Origin: Micromussa lordhowensis
Taxonomy: Eukaryota; Cnidaria; Anthozoa; Scleractinia; Lobophylliidae
Reading direction: 5' to 3'
Length of the DNA stretch: 64,000 bases
Assembly (NCBI GenBank): GCA_964020085.1
Contig: OZ026600.1
Location: 8,955,948-9,019,947 of the forward strand
Shown: piece by piece, positions 24,475 to 36,131 of the stretch
How positions within the stretch are numbered: the first letter of the stretch is position 1
Layout of the letters: each line of letters opens with the position of its first letter
Notes under the pieces: generated by a model
What the model was told of the DNA's origin: nothing
Database searches by the model: none
Seen by the model: the letters and a program-made list of their open reading frames with translations, nothing else
Translations under genes and position numbers: made by a program

Positions 24475-26240
24475 ATAGGATGACCAAATAAAAATATCTG
24501 TGTTGTAATGAATTTTTTTGTTCTTTTGTTCTGTCTTTTCCTTTCGAGGGGATTTTCAGTGACTGCATAAGTCCCAGTTTATTCAACTTGAGTCTACAAA
24601 ATAAGAGAAAAAGTGGTGTATGATTGCATGCTTACAGTAAATTCTATTTACGGAAGCCGGCACGAATGAATGAATGAGCGACAACAGATCGTTTAAAAAC
24701 AGTTTCCAACTGAAAATAATTTAAATGTAAATGTAGAAAACTTGTTAAACTGTCAGGAAGACGTTTTGAAAATATTGTTAACAAGATTATTAACGACAAG
24801 ATTATTATTGAATACTGTCTTCTAATTATCAATAAACTATAGGGCGTCTTTTTTTGCCGAGGTGAAATCTTTGTTACATTTGGCCTACAGAATAAGGATC
24901 TTCTGTTAAATGAAAATATTAAAGAAAGTATTGAAAAATGGAGGCGAGAATTGAATAACGTCTCATTTGTTAAGAGATATAAATAGAAATATGCACGAGG
25001 CCTGAGGGAGACAGGAAAATATTAGCTACCAAGAAAATAAATTGTTCGGTAGTCAATGAAACTATGTTAACATTCAGGAATGCTTTCAAGGAACCGCGTG
25101 AATTACACGTGGCCTATAGGGAATAAATAAGAGGGCCGGCCTGCAGTCTTCGTCAGTACTTGAAGAAAGTATTGGATATCTCGCGCAGATCCGTCGTCAC
25201 AAGTTTCAATTTCCAAAGAAAGGTAGGACATCAAACAGTGCTTCTGTATTTTAAGTTATATACGAAATGTGACAAATATTTTCTTTTGTTTTGAATTGGG
25301 TCTTTAAGGATCAAATCATAAAATGTTCTCCTGTTTTCTGTTTCCCGTTTTCTGTTGAAGAATGGAGGCAAAGCTTTGTTTGGGCCTGATGTTCATTATT
25401 TTGGGGACCCTTACTGTACAAGGTGAATTCCCTACAAGACTGGCGAGGAACCCCTTGGAAATTTTTGCCAGGCAGGAAAATCGTGAGTATCCCTTTCATC
25501 CATTAATGACGACTGTTTGTTGTTAGTTTCTAAGAGTAGGAGGACATGGCAATTAAAAAGTAATGCAATTTTTAGTTTGCGTGTAATCGACTCCTTGAAC
25601 GGCCTTTTCTTGTTTACAGCATGCTCTGGGTACTGTTCCGATACTTCGTCTTGCGTGCAAGGCTTTGAATTTTGCGGCTTCCCATTGGAGTGTCCTTTTG
25701 AAGATCCCATTTGCTGCTGTGAAATGTGAACAGGTTTGAAGTTAGAGATTACAACAACTGAAACAACACTTTCCCCATCCAAGCTCCGTGTCTATGTTCT
25801 TTCGCTCACATAAAATAATTAACTACGTTTACAGCGTCGTATACGGACATTCTTACCGAGGCATTACCAGAGGAATTTGACTCCTCTTTCATGCATATCT
25901 GCTTATGTTTTTCACACAGCTTCCCATAGAATCCTGAGATAAATAGAAAACATAAATTTTTTACCGAAGCGGAGTGCTTCGGTTGGCTTATTACTAGCTG
26001 CAGCCTTGGTTGTAAGAATACAAAACTAACGGGCCATTCTTCCTGTAGCGTAAAAACACATACTTTTTATTGACGTGATACAATCACAATCAATCAATCA
26101 ATCAATCAATGTGATTCACAATAAATACTTGAAATTCAGAGACCTATACCGCTTGCTGAATTACGTTCTGTCGCTAGAATGCATGAAGATATTTAAACCT
26201 AAAGCAAAGCATTCTCGTGGCTTTGAGCCCGTGTTTTCAA
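24475..26240. repeat. Inverted segmental duplication, right arm
   Basis: Reverse-complement partner of 17880-20135. It carries the intact cysteine-rich peptide gene and lacks the inserts found in the left arm. A (TCAA)n run at 26085-26109 interrupts the match near its outer end. Confidence 0.8.
25362..25729 (+). CDS. Small secreted cysteine-rich peptide precursor
   Basis: Two coding exons (25362-25482 and 25620-25729, phase-1 intron with GTGAGT donor and TTTACAG acceptor) encode a 76-residue precursor. A non-coding leader exon probably ends at 25222 (AAAG, then GTAGGACATC) and joins at 25361 just before the ATG. Residues 1-21 form a signal peptide with the core MFIILGTLTVQG, and residues 22-40 look like a short propeptide. 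The mature part has eight cysteines spaced C-x3-C-x5-C-x6-C-x5-C-x6-CCC. This is the layout of a disulphide-stabilised secreted peptide. In cnidarians such genes are venom components, antimicrobial peptides or coral SCRiP-type proteins; I do not recognise this framework, so no activity is claimed. An AATAAATA box at about 25120 could be the TATA element. The promoter region is shared with the inverted, decayed copy at 18750-18982. Confidence 0.72.
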
Positions 26241-29200
26241 GTTCGAGTCATGCAATTTTTTTTTTCTGGTTTTCTCTTTGGTCTGTCTATTTTTTAGTCT
26301 TTATTGGTATGATTCGCAGTCGGTTTTGAAGGAATTAAACATTCCCTGGCATCCATTAATTTTACTCACGGAATCCCACCTCTATGAATTACACATAAGT
26401 GAGGCAAAAGTTCTGTTTAAATGAAACATGGTGAAAATTGAGGAAAATGAAAATGTTAGCATTTTACGGCACTCGCGCCATCTTGCTGCATCCATGTATG
26501 AGAAAACCATACAAGAAAAATAGGTTCAAACCCATTCTCTTCGGAGGACATTGTCTTTCTGTAAAACAGTTATTTGTTTCATTATACAATAATCATATCA
26601 ACGCAATTTTCCCTTGTTTACAGGTTTTATGGGGAACACTTCTCCGCAAAATTAATATAGATGGCGATGCTCAGCGAGGAACACCGTGATAGTTTTACGT
26701 TTATTCGGTCTTAGCTTCATGATTGCATCTGCAGTGAATAACGGTTTCGTGTCAAACCTATCTGACAATTTTCAACAACAACAATTATAGGTAAACGATA
26801 TCATAAAAAAGGAAAAAAAAATAAAAATTGACTCAAACTTGACTCGCGACTCGAACCTTTCTGGTGCTACGATTTAGCTCGCGGAAAAAAGGGACATTTT
26901 GTTTTTTTATATTTGCACATACAGTGGTCGGCGTAGAAAATGTGTTCAAAATGTCTGACAGTTATTTCATATAATACTTAACACTTTATGACTGGTCCCG
27001 AGGGGATCAGCGAATTTTGTTTCCCGAGAATATCAATGTTTCCCGAGAGGAAGACGAGGGAAACATTGATATCATGAAGGAAACAAAATTAACTGTTCCA
27101 TTTTGTAAAACCCGCTGAGATTCCAGCAACAACATCAGGCCACCTTCAACTGCACGCTCTGATCACGTGCAACAGCGGTCAACATTTCGCGGGAAACAGT
27201 GAACTGTTTCCCGTTTCATGTCATAGTTTTCGAAATGTCGCCCGCTCATGGATTTGGCGGTAAACAGTTTCATTGTTAGATGTCATGTGACCATGAACTA
27301 GCCAACAAATGGGCGCGCTGTAGCGGGAAAAACGCCAGCTATATAACAAAAAGTCTTCTACCATAATGGGGCCTAATTTTAATTAGCCTCGTGCTCATGT
27401 TGCCACTCAAGTTGTTTTCTATGTGTAGACGTATACATAATTAGTACAATAAACAACCTGACCAACATAACGGGGATCTTCGGTAGAGTAAATAACATAT
27501 TACTTTGGTGTATAACCCTGGATAATTACAAGTTTTATTTTCTTTTTCCAGGAAATGATGGCGGCAATGATGTCTCATCAATGAAATGACGGCCTTAACT
27601 TATATAGTAACAAAACGATTAGTTGGTAAAATAAGGGCTGAGGAAGTAATGGGTATTCTTAAAACCTTAACGAAGATTTAAACAATATGTTACAAGGGGA
27701 TCAATAAAGGCTGAATCATTCAGAAACATTTTATTTGCCTCCAATTTTTATTAGCAATTGAGATCAAATAAAAGTAAATCAAAGGGACCCGATGAGAATT
27801 TTGGGATGCAACGTCACCGACTAAGAAACGAATTTGATTGCAGTAGTACATTATGTGAAAGTTGACAAAGTCAATTTAGTCGACTTTCGGCTTTGATGAA
27901 TTGCCAGCTCGAGATAGAAGGAAAAACAACAAAACAGCATGATTGAGAAGGACGTAGCGTTTAAAGTTGTACAAAGCAGAGACCATAATCGGGGAGGGAG
28001 ACTGTAACAACAGTAACATTTTAACGGACGAGATAGTCCTCGCGATATGAATTTTGCTATTTTTAGAACAAATTGCGCCACGAACGTGCTGCTGCGAAGA
28101 CTATGCGCGGATTGAAATGAAAACGAAGTTAACCCAAGACAAGAGCTTATCAAGGTAAACTAAAATCTCATGCCCAGAAACCGTTACCGGGCAGGGTAAC
28201 ATATGATGAGCAAGGTAGTTCCCATGACATGAATTTTTCTATTTTCCAGAACCGAGAGAATGTTCGAAGGCAATAAAAACAGTATCTCAAAAAAATCAAA
28301 AAGCGCCTCCAAGGTGCTAAAGATTGATTTTCAGTACTTTCAGGCTTTCAGCGAACAACTATTAAGTGAAACAGCAAATTGGCCAAACACCGTTCTTGTC
28401 TTTTGTGCACGGCGAGAAAAATGGGGTTCTCTCAACTTAAAAGCGAGATTATTTCTTCGACATATTTTTTTAGCTCACTTTTGTTGGCAAGTGAAGTAAG
28501 CTCACATTTCGCTTTAGCGAATTTTGTAAGGTTTGAGTAAGTGAGTACGTTTTTCACTCAGGGCAAAGCTTGTGACTCACAAGTTAAAGTTTTTATAAGC
28601 CAGAAATACATCAGTGACATAACGAGTTGATTTGTTCAATAATCTTTGCATGTTACTGAGGGAAACTACCGTGTTTAAATAAAGACATACATACATGCAT
28701 CCATCCATCCATCCATCCATCTACATTTCATTTGGGACCCCGCATAATGAGCAAATAATTATTTTTTACATTTTTCTAATCTTTTTTCTTGTTGCCCGGC
28801 TCCTGACTGGAAATCCTGAGTCAGCATTTTAAGCCAGGATATCGAGTCCAGCGAAAACCTGACTCGAAATCCTGCAAGGATCCAGACTCGCAGATAAAGT
28901 ATCTTCTGTTAAAGCAGGTCGTTGTCTTCACCAACGCTCTATGCTATTCAGTTAATCTGCACTTTTGTTCCAGTTCAATTTGCACTTTAGAACAAATATT
29001 TGCTATCATTACAGGGCAAACGATAAAAAACTAAGGTAATGTCCATGGTTAAGTCCTTTACCTTTAATTTTTTTTAATAAGAACGTCTAACTTTGGAGCT
29101 GAGGCTGAACGTTTTTATTTTTTGCGATTTGAGGCTGAAGACGTTCTTAAGATGTTCTTAGTTAAATTTACATGGTACACTTTGTATCACCTGATGACTT

Positions 29201-29676
29201 TAATGGCGTGGAAGGTATTTGGAAAAGTAATAAATAAGAACTGGTGATTATTACAAAAAGAGATGTGTGTCACGCAATAAGAAAACCATTGTTAATGGCC
29301 TTTGTTCAGGGTTAATTTACATTTTTTTGTTACCTTTATTTTATCCTCGTAATTTAATATACAAATAAAAACGTTGTTAATCGACTCCCGGCCCGAGAAA
29401 TGTTCTTTAATACGTTCTTAAAATTCAAGTTAATCTCAGCCTCAACGTTCTTATATAAAAAGGTTCTTATACTGAATGAGAGCGTATTTAGGGTGTTTAT
29501 GATGACTATACAAACAAAAAGAACGAAACAATTTGGACCAGCTTGTTCACCATCGAAACAGAGAAAACGGTAAACATCCAAGTTCATTGTGCGACAGAAT
29601 TATTTCCCTCTCCCTTCATCAGGTCAGAGAAGCTATATTTTTAACCGCTAACCACCGAAGGTCCCCCCTGTTGTCG
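26241..29676. other. No gene recognised; foldback and microsatellite
   Basis: No supported exons. A foldback palindrome lies at 27012-27092 and an (ATCC)n run at about 28697-28721. The remaining open frames look like chance. Confidence 0.4.
27012..27092. repeat. Foldback palindrome, possibly a decayed GA-apex member
   Basis: Arms of about 34 bp (starting GAATTTTGTTTCCC) surround a 13-nt apex that has GA on both sides and GAA in the middle, but the mini-stem (GAG/GAC) does not pair properly. Confidence 0.6.
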
Positions 29677-30121
29677 AGGGCCTCTTCATATGAGCCCGGT
29701 CAACCGGGCTGGCTCAGTTTCCGCGATCTTGCTTCGCCACTCTTTCCTTCATGAAAAATTTCGATGTGTTCATATGAGAAGCCGGGCTCTCTGTGACAAG
29801 GATGAAAATTTTCCCATAAGAACACACTCCAGCCCGAGTGGCCGGGATGAAACATTTTTGACAAAATAGCTTCGCTTTCGTAACATAGCGGCTAAAATAA
29901 TTTTTGTCTTGAATGTATTTTCACGTCAGAACTGTATGCGAATTACCTTCCGGCATTAATTAGTAAAAATACAAGAGTCCATAAAGAACGAGACAAGTTT
30001 ATGTTGTGTTTCTTGAATTCCACGGGCCGGTAGACCGGGCTAAGATTTCCTATACGAACAGCGAAATTCGTCCCGGCTATACAGAGCCAGCCCGGTTACC
30101 GGACTCATATGAAGAGGCCCT
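29677..30121. mobile_element. MITE-like element with about 38-bp TIRs
   Basis: The left end AGGGCCTCTTCATATGAGCC and the right end are reverse complements over about 38 bp, with a few mismatches. The element is 445 bp long, has no coding region and shows no clear target duplication. Confidence 0.7.
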
Positions 30122-30535
30122 GAGACCTTCAAACAGTGCGAAACACAGCATTTCGAGCCAGTTCAACAGTCTTCCGCATCATTGACCAAAACTCTCCTGT
30201 TATCAGTTCATTGGCGTGTTGCTCACACTGTCATAATCAATGAATCATTGAGCAAGATGTTTTTACTATGACAACCAATTATAATGTCATTTCAAGCAAG
30301 ACAAAACAATTCTTGAAGCGCTGTGTAACGTTTTCGAGACTGGAAGACTGCAAATTACATTTGGGGTCTAAATGCCGCTCCGGTTAGCCTGAATATCACT
30401 CAAGTCAGCCTGAATAGCACTTAGGTCAATCTAAATATCGCTCAGGTTAGCCGGTTTGCGGTTAGCTATCTATAATGAGAGAGTAAATAATGAAGAAGCG
30501 TTCTCAAGTCGAAATACTCAGAAAAAGAATTTTCT

Positions 30536-30609
30536 GAGCCCCCAACGGGAGTCGAACCCATGACCTTCCAGATACCGGTTGGACGCTCTAACCACTGAGC
30601 TATGGGAGA
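30536..30609 (-). tRNA. tRNA-like sequence, anticodon position GGT (Thr), likely SINE head
   Basis: A and B boxes (TAGCTCAGTGGTTAGAGC and GGGTTCGACTCCC) are good, and the D, T and acceptor stems pair except at position 1-72. The anticodon loop reads CCGGTAT, which gives GGT but has C rather than the universal T at position 33. With that and its setting in a tandem array, a SINE-type origin is more likely than a working tRNA. Confidence 0.5.
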
Positions 30610-30789
30610 CTCGTGGTGAGCAAGGTCATATACTAGGTTCTTGTGTGTGACATGTGTCCTGCCATACTGCAAGGCTCAACGTGTCGAAATGATAAATGTG
30701 AATAAATGATAAATGGATTGGTGACTTGGATAAAGTGTAAATAATGAAGAAGCGTTCTCAAGTCGAAATACTCAGAAAAAGAATTTTCT

Positions 30790-30863
30790 GAGCCCCCAAC
30801 GGGAGTCGAACCCATGACCTTCCAGATACCGGTTGGACGCTCTAACCACTGAGCTATGGGAGA
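30790..30863 (-). tRNA. Second tRNA-like copy in the array
   Basis: Identical in structure to the copy at 30536-30609, exactly 254 bp further along. Confidence 0.5.
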
Positions 30864-31220
30864 CTCGTGGTGAGCAAGGTCATATACTAGGTTCTTGTGT
30901 GTGACATGTGTCCTGCCATACTGCAAGGCTGAACGTGTCGAAATGATAAACGTGAATAAATGATAAATGGATTGGTGACTTGGATAAAGTGTAAATAATG
31001 AAGAAGCGTTCTCAAGTCGAAATACTCAGAAAAAGAATTTTCTGAGCCCCCAACGGGAGACGACACGTTGAGCCTTGCAGTTTTTGAAAGACAATTTCTC
31101 CTTGAATATTACACCCAAAGAGCTAAAAATTTCACCATGTACTAAGTTTCACTAGTTCTTTAGCTGCCTGAAGTCAATTCATATCTAACATGTTTCCTTC
31201 TATACGCAAAGCCGTATGCA

Positions 31221-31252
<32 letters not shown>

Positions 31253-31431
31253 TGAATCCGCCTATTGAAGAGCAAGTCATTCGCTTGATTCCTGGTCATT
31301 TGGTCGTTTATTTACTTTAACTGCTGTGTAAGCGAAGTAAAATTAAAATAAAAGTGGTGCATGCTTGAAAATTTTCAAACTTGTGGTTTTTATTTTTATT
31401 TTTCAAATTCCTGACCTGGACTAGACCAATT

Positions 31432-31575
31432 TCGATATATTAAAATTCAACCTAACGCAATAGACCTCAGCACGAGGCTCTGGGGAATAAACCCCGCAAA
31501 CTCTGGAGTTATTGCCCAGAGCCTCGAACTGAGGTCTACTGTTTTAGGCTGAATTTTAATATCGAAATTGGTCTA
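31432..31575. repeat. Foldback palindrome, absent from the sister block
   Basis: Arms of about 62 bp beginning TAGACCAATTTCGATAT. The sister block at about 37155-37170 runs through the same point without it, so it is an insertion. Its apex is not of the GA/GNA type. Confidence 0.8.
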
Positions 31576-32359
31576 TTCTTGAACAAATTTGCAAATTTTG
31601 CCCAACTGCCCTCGGTTTGCAAAAATTCAAAATTAGAAGTTGATCAACAATCGATACATGTATTTGGTTTCGTAATTGAGAGCACCATATATCAAAGAGA
31701 ATATCACTTCTGATATACAACAGCCAGATGAGTATGGGAAAGGGTAGTTCTTACAGCCACTATTGGTCTGTTTAGCTTTGATTCGAAAATCCCGCAGAAA
31801 AGTGGAGTAATGTATCGTAATGTGCTTAGAGAGAAATTGCGGCAAAACGTGGAAAATTCTGCTCTAAAATCAGCCCACCACTGAAGGAGTTCTTTGTAAA
31901 ACATTGAATTAAGCTAAAAAAAAGGAAATTTATTCTGTTGAATTGTCTACCATATCGAGTTCACCTGCGACAAGACAATGGGATCATAATCTCTTGCACG
32001 TGACTTTCGTTTCAGAAAAAAAAAATCAGTGTAGCCTGAACAGCGAAGGAGTTTTCAACACCCCAGATAAAATGGTTTAAAATTGTTTTAAATTTGGTTC
32101 TAGGAATTTACCAAACAAACAACCCTACCAACAAACAACAATTTGCAGGCAATTAAGAGAAAAACATGCCACAACTTACCTCTCAGGTCAAATTTTTATT
32201 TCTTCTTTTGGCGGCCGATCAGTGACACTGACTGGCCATGAGAAACATCTTTGGCCAGATAAAAAGCAAAACAAAATAAAAACAGACAAACAACAAAGGG
32301 ACACAAAAATAGCCAACTAGCATACAGAAAACATTGTAAAAATTTAATTTCATTCTCCT

Positions 32360-33080
32360 TCGCCAGTTCATCCGAATGAAAATAATTTCTTACTACCAGC
32401 CAAATGACGACACACAAACAATATGGGAAGTTGTATTGCATAAGTACCACGTGGAACTCGCAAAGAAAGATAGGATAGATTCTTACAAACCTCGAAAAAG
32501 CAAATTATCCTGAGAGTTGGACGGAACATTCCGTATGCTACTACCAGTAGAGCGAGACCTATAAGCAGATTTAGCCATCTGAAACTTTTTACGGACTGCC
32601 TTATCTTGTGCCTTTCTGATACGCTTTTCGTCGGCCGAGTCGTCGGCGAGTTCATCACTCTCATATTCGTCTAATGCTAACCAGCCAGCTTCACTCTTGT
32701 CGGCGAGTTTGATGAGTTTCTGACGCCTTCCAACGAGTCTAATTGTACGCTTGGCCGCTTTGTTCGCCGAAGCTGTATCTTGGGTTTGAAGGTCTTCAGT
32801 AATGGACTATACCTCGTCGAGGAGTTCAGCGTTGAAGCGGAAACCGCGTGAGATTCCCCTTCTTCTTAAGCTTAGAAGCTTCGGCCTCTCTGCGGAGTTT
32901 CTTCGTTTCAGAGAGAGATTTGCTGGATTCGGGGTTACTCGCCGACGCGGTTGACAATTCATGTAATCTTGAATTCATGTAATCGTTAAACTGTTCGAAA
33001 ACAGCGTCAAATTGGCTAGAACGCTGAATAGGCGGCCCAGATTCTGTAGCACCATCGGACGGATGCTTACTATTGGACAT
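32360..33080 (-). pseudogene. Decayed retrotransposon gag-like ORF
   Basis: A methionine at 33078-33080 starts a charged, coiled-coil-like frame (SSQFDAVFEQFNDYM, then a basic KKLRREAEASKLKKK stretch) that stops near 32826. In a shifted frame it continues with a conserved-looking segment (RLVGRRQKLIKLADKSEAGW, then an ESDELADDSADEKR acidic-basic stretch) and decays by about 32360. From memory of the family, such paired segments occur in the first ORF of DIRS-like or similar elements of cnidarians, but I cannot confirm the class. It lies in DNA missing from the sister duplicated block, so it arrived by insertion. Confidence 0.45.
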
Positions 33081-33655
33081 ATTAGCTGCAAATCCACCGC
33101 CAAGAAGTACTAGAGGAGCGATAGCCGGATAATGAAATTCTGTAACGCGTAGAATAAATACTCTCGCTAATGAGATGCAACTGACGAAAAAAGTAAACTC
33201 CCAACATGAAAAGAACAATGCGTAAAGCGCAGTCCATAAGAAAATACATTTCTTTCATTTTCCAGGAATCATATTTGCAGCATAAAAGCTAGCTATTTGT
33301 CTTAACTGAGAAAATTTGTGAATGGGGCATTCCAAGCAGTTTTATTGAAAACACTTCTCAACTGAAAAGCTAACGACGGGGTTTTTAAATGAACTGAAAT
33401 AAACAGAGATAAAATAAATAAGCAATATTATAAGTGGCATTAAACATGAAAATAAGCAGAAACAATTCAAGGAGTGACAGCAAAATAAATTACACAAAAA
33501 ATCAGCTGGATGAGAAAATTGGACTTACTTGCTTTTATAATGAAGCCTTTTTTCCCATGATAACTATGGAATTTTTGCTTCTGAGGTATTTGGAAATTTT
33601 ACCAACAGTATACATTATGTATATTACGAACTCATAATGTGATTGGCTCCCAGTT

Positions 33656-33728
33656 GGCTTGATAGCTCAGTTGGTAGAGCACTGCACCGGTATCGCAGAG
33701 GTCTTGGGTTCAAATCCCGTTCAGGCCT
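33656..33728 (+). tRNA. tRNA-like head of a SINE, anticodon position GGT
   Basis: 73 nt with a paired acceptor (GGCTTGA with TCAGGCC), D arm, T arm (B box GGGTTCAAATCCC) and a CCGGTAT anticodon loop. Position 33 is C, as in the other tRNA-like copies here. It is followed by a T-rich stretch and a conserved-looking tail (TAACTGCGATGATCAATCATG), which is the layout of a tRNA-derived SINE. The sister block (near 39135) lacks about 190 bp at this point. Confidence 0.55.
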
Positions 33729-34224
33729 GGAAATTTTTTTTCAGGCATAACTGCGATGATCAATCATGTCTTCATGACAGTAGACGGTAAGATATACATA
33801 ACATTCTGTAGACATCATTAATACATTCAGGATAAAATTAAATAATCAGTAAATGAGAAATCAATAAATTATTTCATGTCACTTTGATACAGTCGAATCC
33901 TGATTTAATAAAGCCCTGCCGGGCCGGGTCAGTGTTCACAGCCCGACTAAGCTAAGCTGAGCCGGATTAGTGTGAATTCTGATTTCAATTTCGGTGAGGT
34001 TTTCTGTTTTTATTGCATATCCATCACTTTTGAGCTTCAACAATCTGAAACTGCACAAAACATAAGAAGTGAAAAACGTTTCTCAAACTCATTAATAATT
34101 CATCAGGTTAAAACAAAGAAAATCACAAGCGTGAAGGAGATTTGGATACCCGGTCTTAATTGGCATAGATTTTGACGATTTTACCTCTCCGTTTTTTCCT
34201 TAGTTTTTGCTTCGATTGAGAAGA

Positions 34225-34370
34225 TATATCAAACACTCGAGACAGCTGTTTCATCGGCTATCCAAACACCTCGAATTCGTCAAAAATACTCCGCTGCGCG
34301 TCGTATTTTCAACTCTCTTCTCGGTGTTTGGATATCCCGATGAAACACTGTCACTCGTGTTTGACATATT
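34225..34370. repeat. Foldback palindrome with GA-GNA apex (d)
   Basis: Arms of about 65 bp (34225-34289 and 34303-34370) surround a 13-nt apex. It reads TC, CGC, TGC, GCG, TC on plus and GA, CGC, GCA, GCG, GA on minus. Confidence 0.85.
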
Positions 34371-34375
34371 ACTTG

Positions 34376-34409
34376 AAATATTGCACTAGACTGGTCTAGT
34401 GCAATATTT
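34376..34409. repeat. Perfect 15-bp hairpin
   Basis: Arms of 15 bp (34376-34390 and 34395-34409) with a CTGG loop, directly downstream of foldback (d). Confidence 0.8.
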
Positions 34410-34970
34410 GCTGAATAAAACGATGTGTTTACTCAGCTGGCTGGGAAACGTGGAAAGTTTTTTTAGCTTGCGGAGATCTCGCCAATCATCACGTTTTTTT
34501 CCTACGACGCAGAAAGATAAACAAAAATTAATACGTTGCTTCAAAAATGTGTCTTATCTCTCTGCAATAAATGGAACAGTGCATCAGTTTAGAAAGGCAG
34601 GCCGATACGATTCCTCACTGCCTCATGACCAGAGAATCATTACCTCAAAACTCAAATAAGCTGGCTTTTTCCTTATATCTTTTCAGAAAAATAAACAAAT
34701 ATTTTGCTTCGGAAATGCGTCTTATTTGTCTACAATAGCAGAATAATGCATAAGTTTAGTTAGAGTGAATCAAGGGTATAAGAGTTAGTCACCAATATAG
34801 GTCTTATTCCCAAGACAATCCCTCTTAGGCTATTTTTTTAAATTATTTTCGGTTTCGGCAATCCTAGGAGGGTCCCTCCGGTGACAAGAATTTTATTTGA
34901 CATGAACAGCTCAAGCGTCCCCCACGCAACGTATCTGGTAACATTATTATAGGATCTCTACCTGTTTCGA

Positions 34971-35156
34971 GTATTTCTATACTACTCCCATCCCCAACAT
35001 TAAATCGGCCGGTACCAATTTATACACCTGGGTAGAGGGAGGCAATGTAAGAGTAAAGTGTCTCTGAGCATAACACAATGTCCCCGGCAAGGGCTCGAAC
35101 TCGGACCGCTTCATCCGGAGGCGACTGCACTTTCCGCGGGGCTAATGCGCCTCTAC
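34971..35156 (-). mobile_element. SINE family 1, copy A (tRNA head on minus strand)
   Basis: Shares the order GTATTTCTA, ACACCTGGGTAGAG, AGAGTAAAGTGTCT, ACACAATGTCCCCGG, CTCGAACTCGGACC with copies at 40555-40770 and 55897-56115. Read on the minus strand its first part has tRNA-like A and B boxes. Confidence 0.7.
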
Positions 35157-35414
35157 AAAAAAAAGAGCAAAAGAACCGCAATTATATTCTTTAATAACCA
35201 CCAAGGAGGTGGCTGGCACATCAATATGTCCGTTTTGCCAGGCGAAAGGAGTCAAGCCCGAGAGAAGGCTTTACACAGTCTATACAATGAAAGCCAAATG
35301 CAGCGATGTCATTTACATAGATTCGCTAGCAATTGTATTATATTAATTGATTGAATTTTTTTTAGCCTGGCAGAGAAACAAGAATATCCTAGATTATATA
35401 GAAACAATAGCTTT

Positions 35415-35461
<47 letters not shown>

Positions 35462-36131
35462 CCAAATGGAGGGTATTATGTTTGTTATCCTTCAAATATT
35501 TTCGCAACACGCGTGGTTTTAAAATTTGGAGAATATCACTCCGACATGTCCGATATTCCCCTGTATTCAGTCACGTGACGCGTTTAAACCAATCACATGT
35601 GAGCAAACATATTTGATAGACTATAATGAAATATATGTCAATCAGGGCCACAAATAAAGAGAAATAATATAACAATCTTGCTATCAACTGACCAGGGAGG
35701 CCTTTTTCTCCTCCCTTTCGACGGACTAAGTCACTCTTATTTGAGCAGTAAAACAAGCCTTCAAAAAACAATCGAGAAAAGCGAGCGGGTTTTCAAGTAT
35801 CAATTTAACCAAAATATCAGACTTTTCGATAGTGGCAACTGTGCAAACAAGACAAATGAGATTTTTTGTTTCCTTGTATAGTTTCAATGAATAATATGCC
35901 ATTTTGCTGCCACAGTTATCAGCACAGCACACGTCATCTAAAATTGAATCGCTGACGCCTGGGCGTAAGGCCAAGTAAACCACTCTGAGGTGTTGTTTTA
36001 CTGCTGGTTTCCTTCATCTTTTCTGTTTTCTTCTTGTTGTTCAACAGTGATAAATCATTTCACTGACTAAGGCCACAGTCAGATCTTCAGACTTGGATAA
36101 GTTAGTAACTGATAACAGAGTGATTTTCGAA

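Larger units (their letters stand above)
30483..31081 (-). repeat. Tandem array of a tRNA-derived 254-bp unit
   Basis: The unit starting GTAAATAATGAAGAAGCG begins at 30483, 30737 and 30991, a constant 254-bp period with almost no divergence. Each of the first two units contains a complete tRNA-like sequence on the minus strand. The third stops inside the tRNA 3' end (about 31060) and is followed by 20 bases (31062-31081) that are the reverse complement of 30668-30687. The units are therefore a recent tandem duplication of a SINE-like sequence that ends in an inverted scrap of itself. Confidence 0.8.
31265..33900 (+). repeat. Segmental duplication copy 3 (lectin 3' UTR and downstream only)
   Basis: From about 31270 the sequence follows the 3' UTR and downstream DNA of the intact lectin at 37020-39240 in the same orientation, including the AATAAA plus GTGGTGCATG region. 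No lectin exon is present. It contains inserts not found in the other block: a foldback (31432-31575), a decayed retroelement gag-like region (about 31.93-33.25 kb) and a tRNA-headed SINE (about 33.62-33.81 kb). It keeps the empty site of the LINE inserted at 37386-38635. Confidence 0.75.

Noticed and set aside
28260..28499. Possible exon with an acceptor-like TTTTCCAG upstream
   Set aside because: No recognisable domain, donor or partner exon.
30466..30926. Repeated minus-strand ORFs with identical sequence
   Set aside because: They are translations of the tandem tRNA-derived repeat.
30483..31081. CRISPR-like array
   Set aside because: The repeats are contiguous 254-bp tandem units without spacers, in animal DNA.
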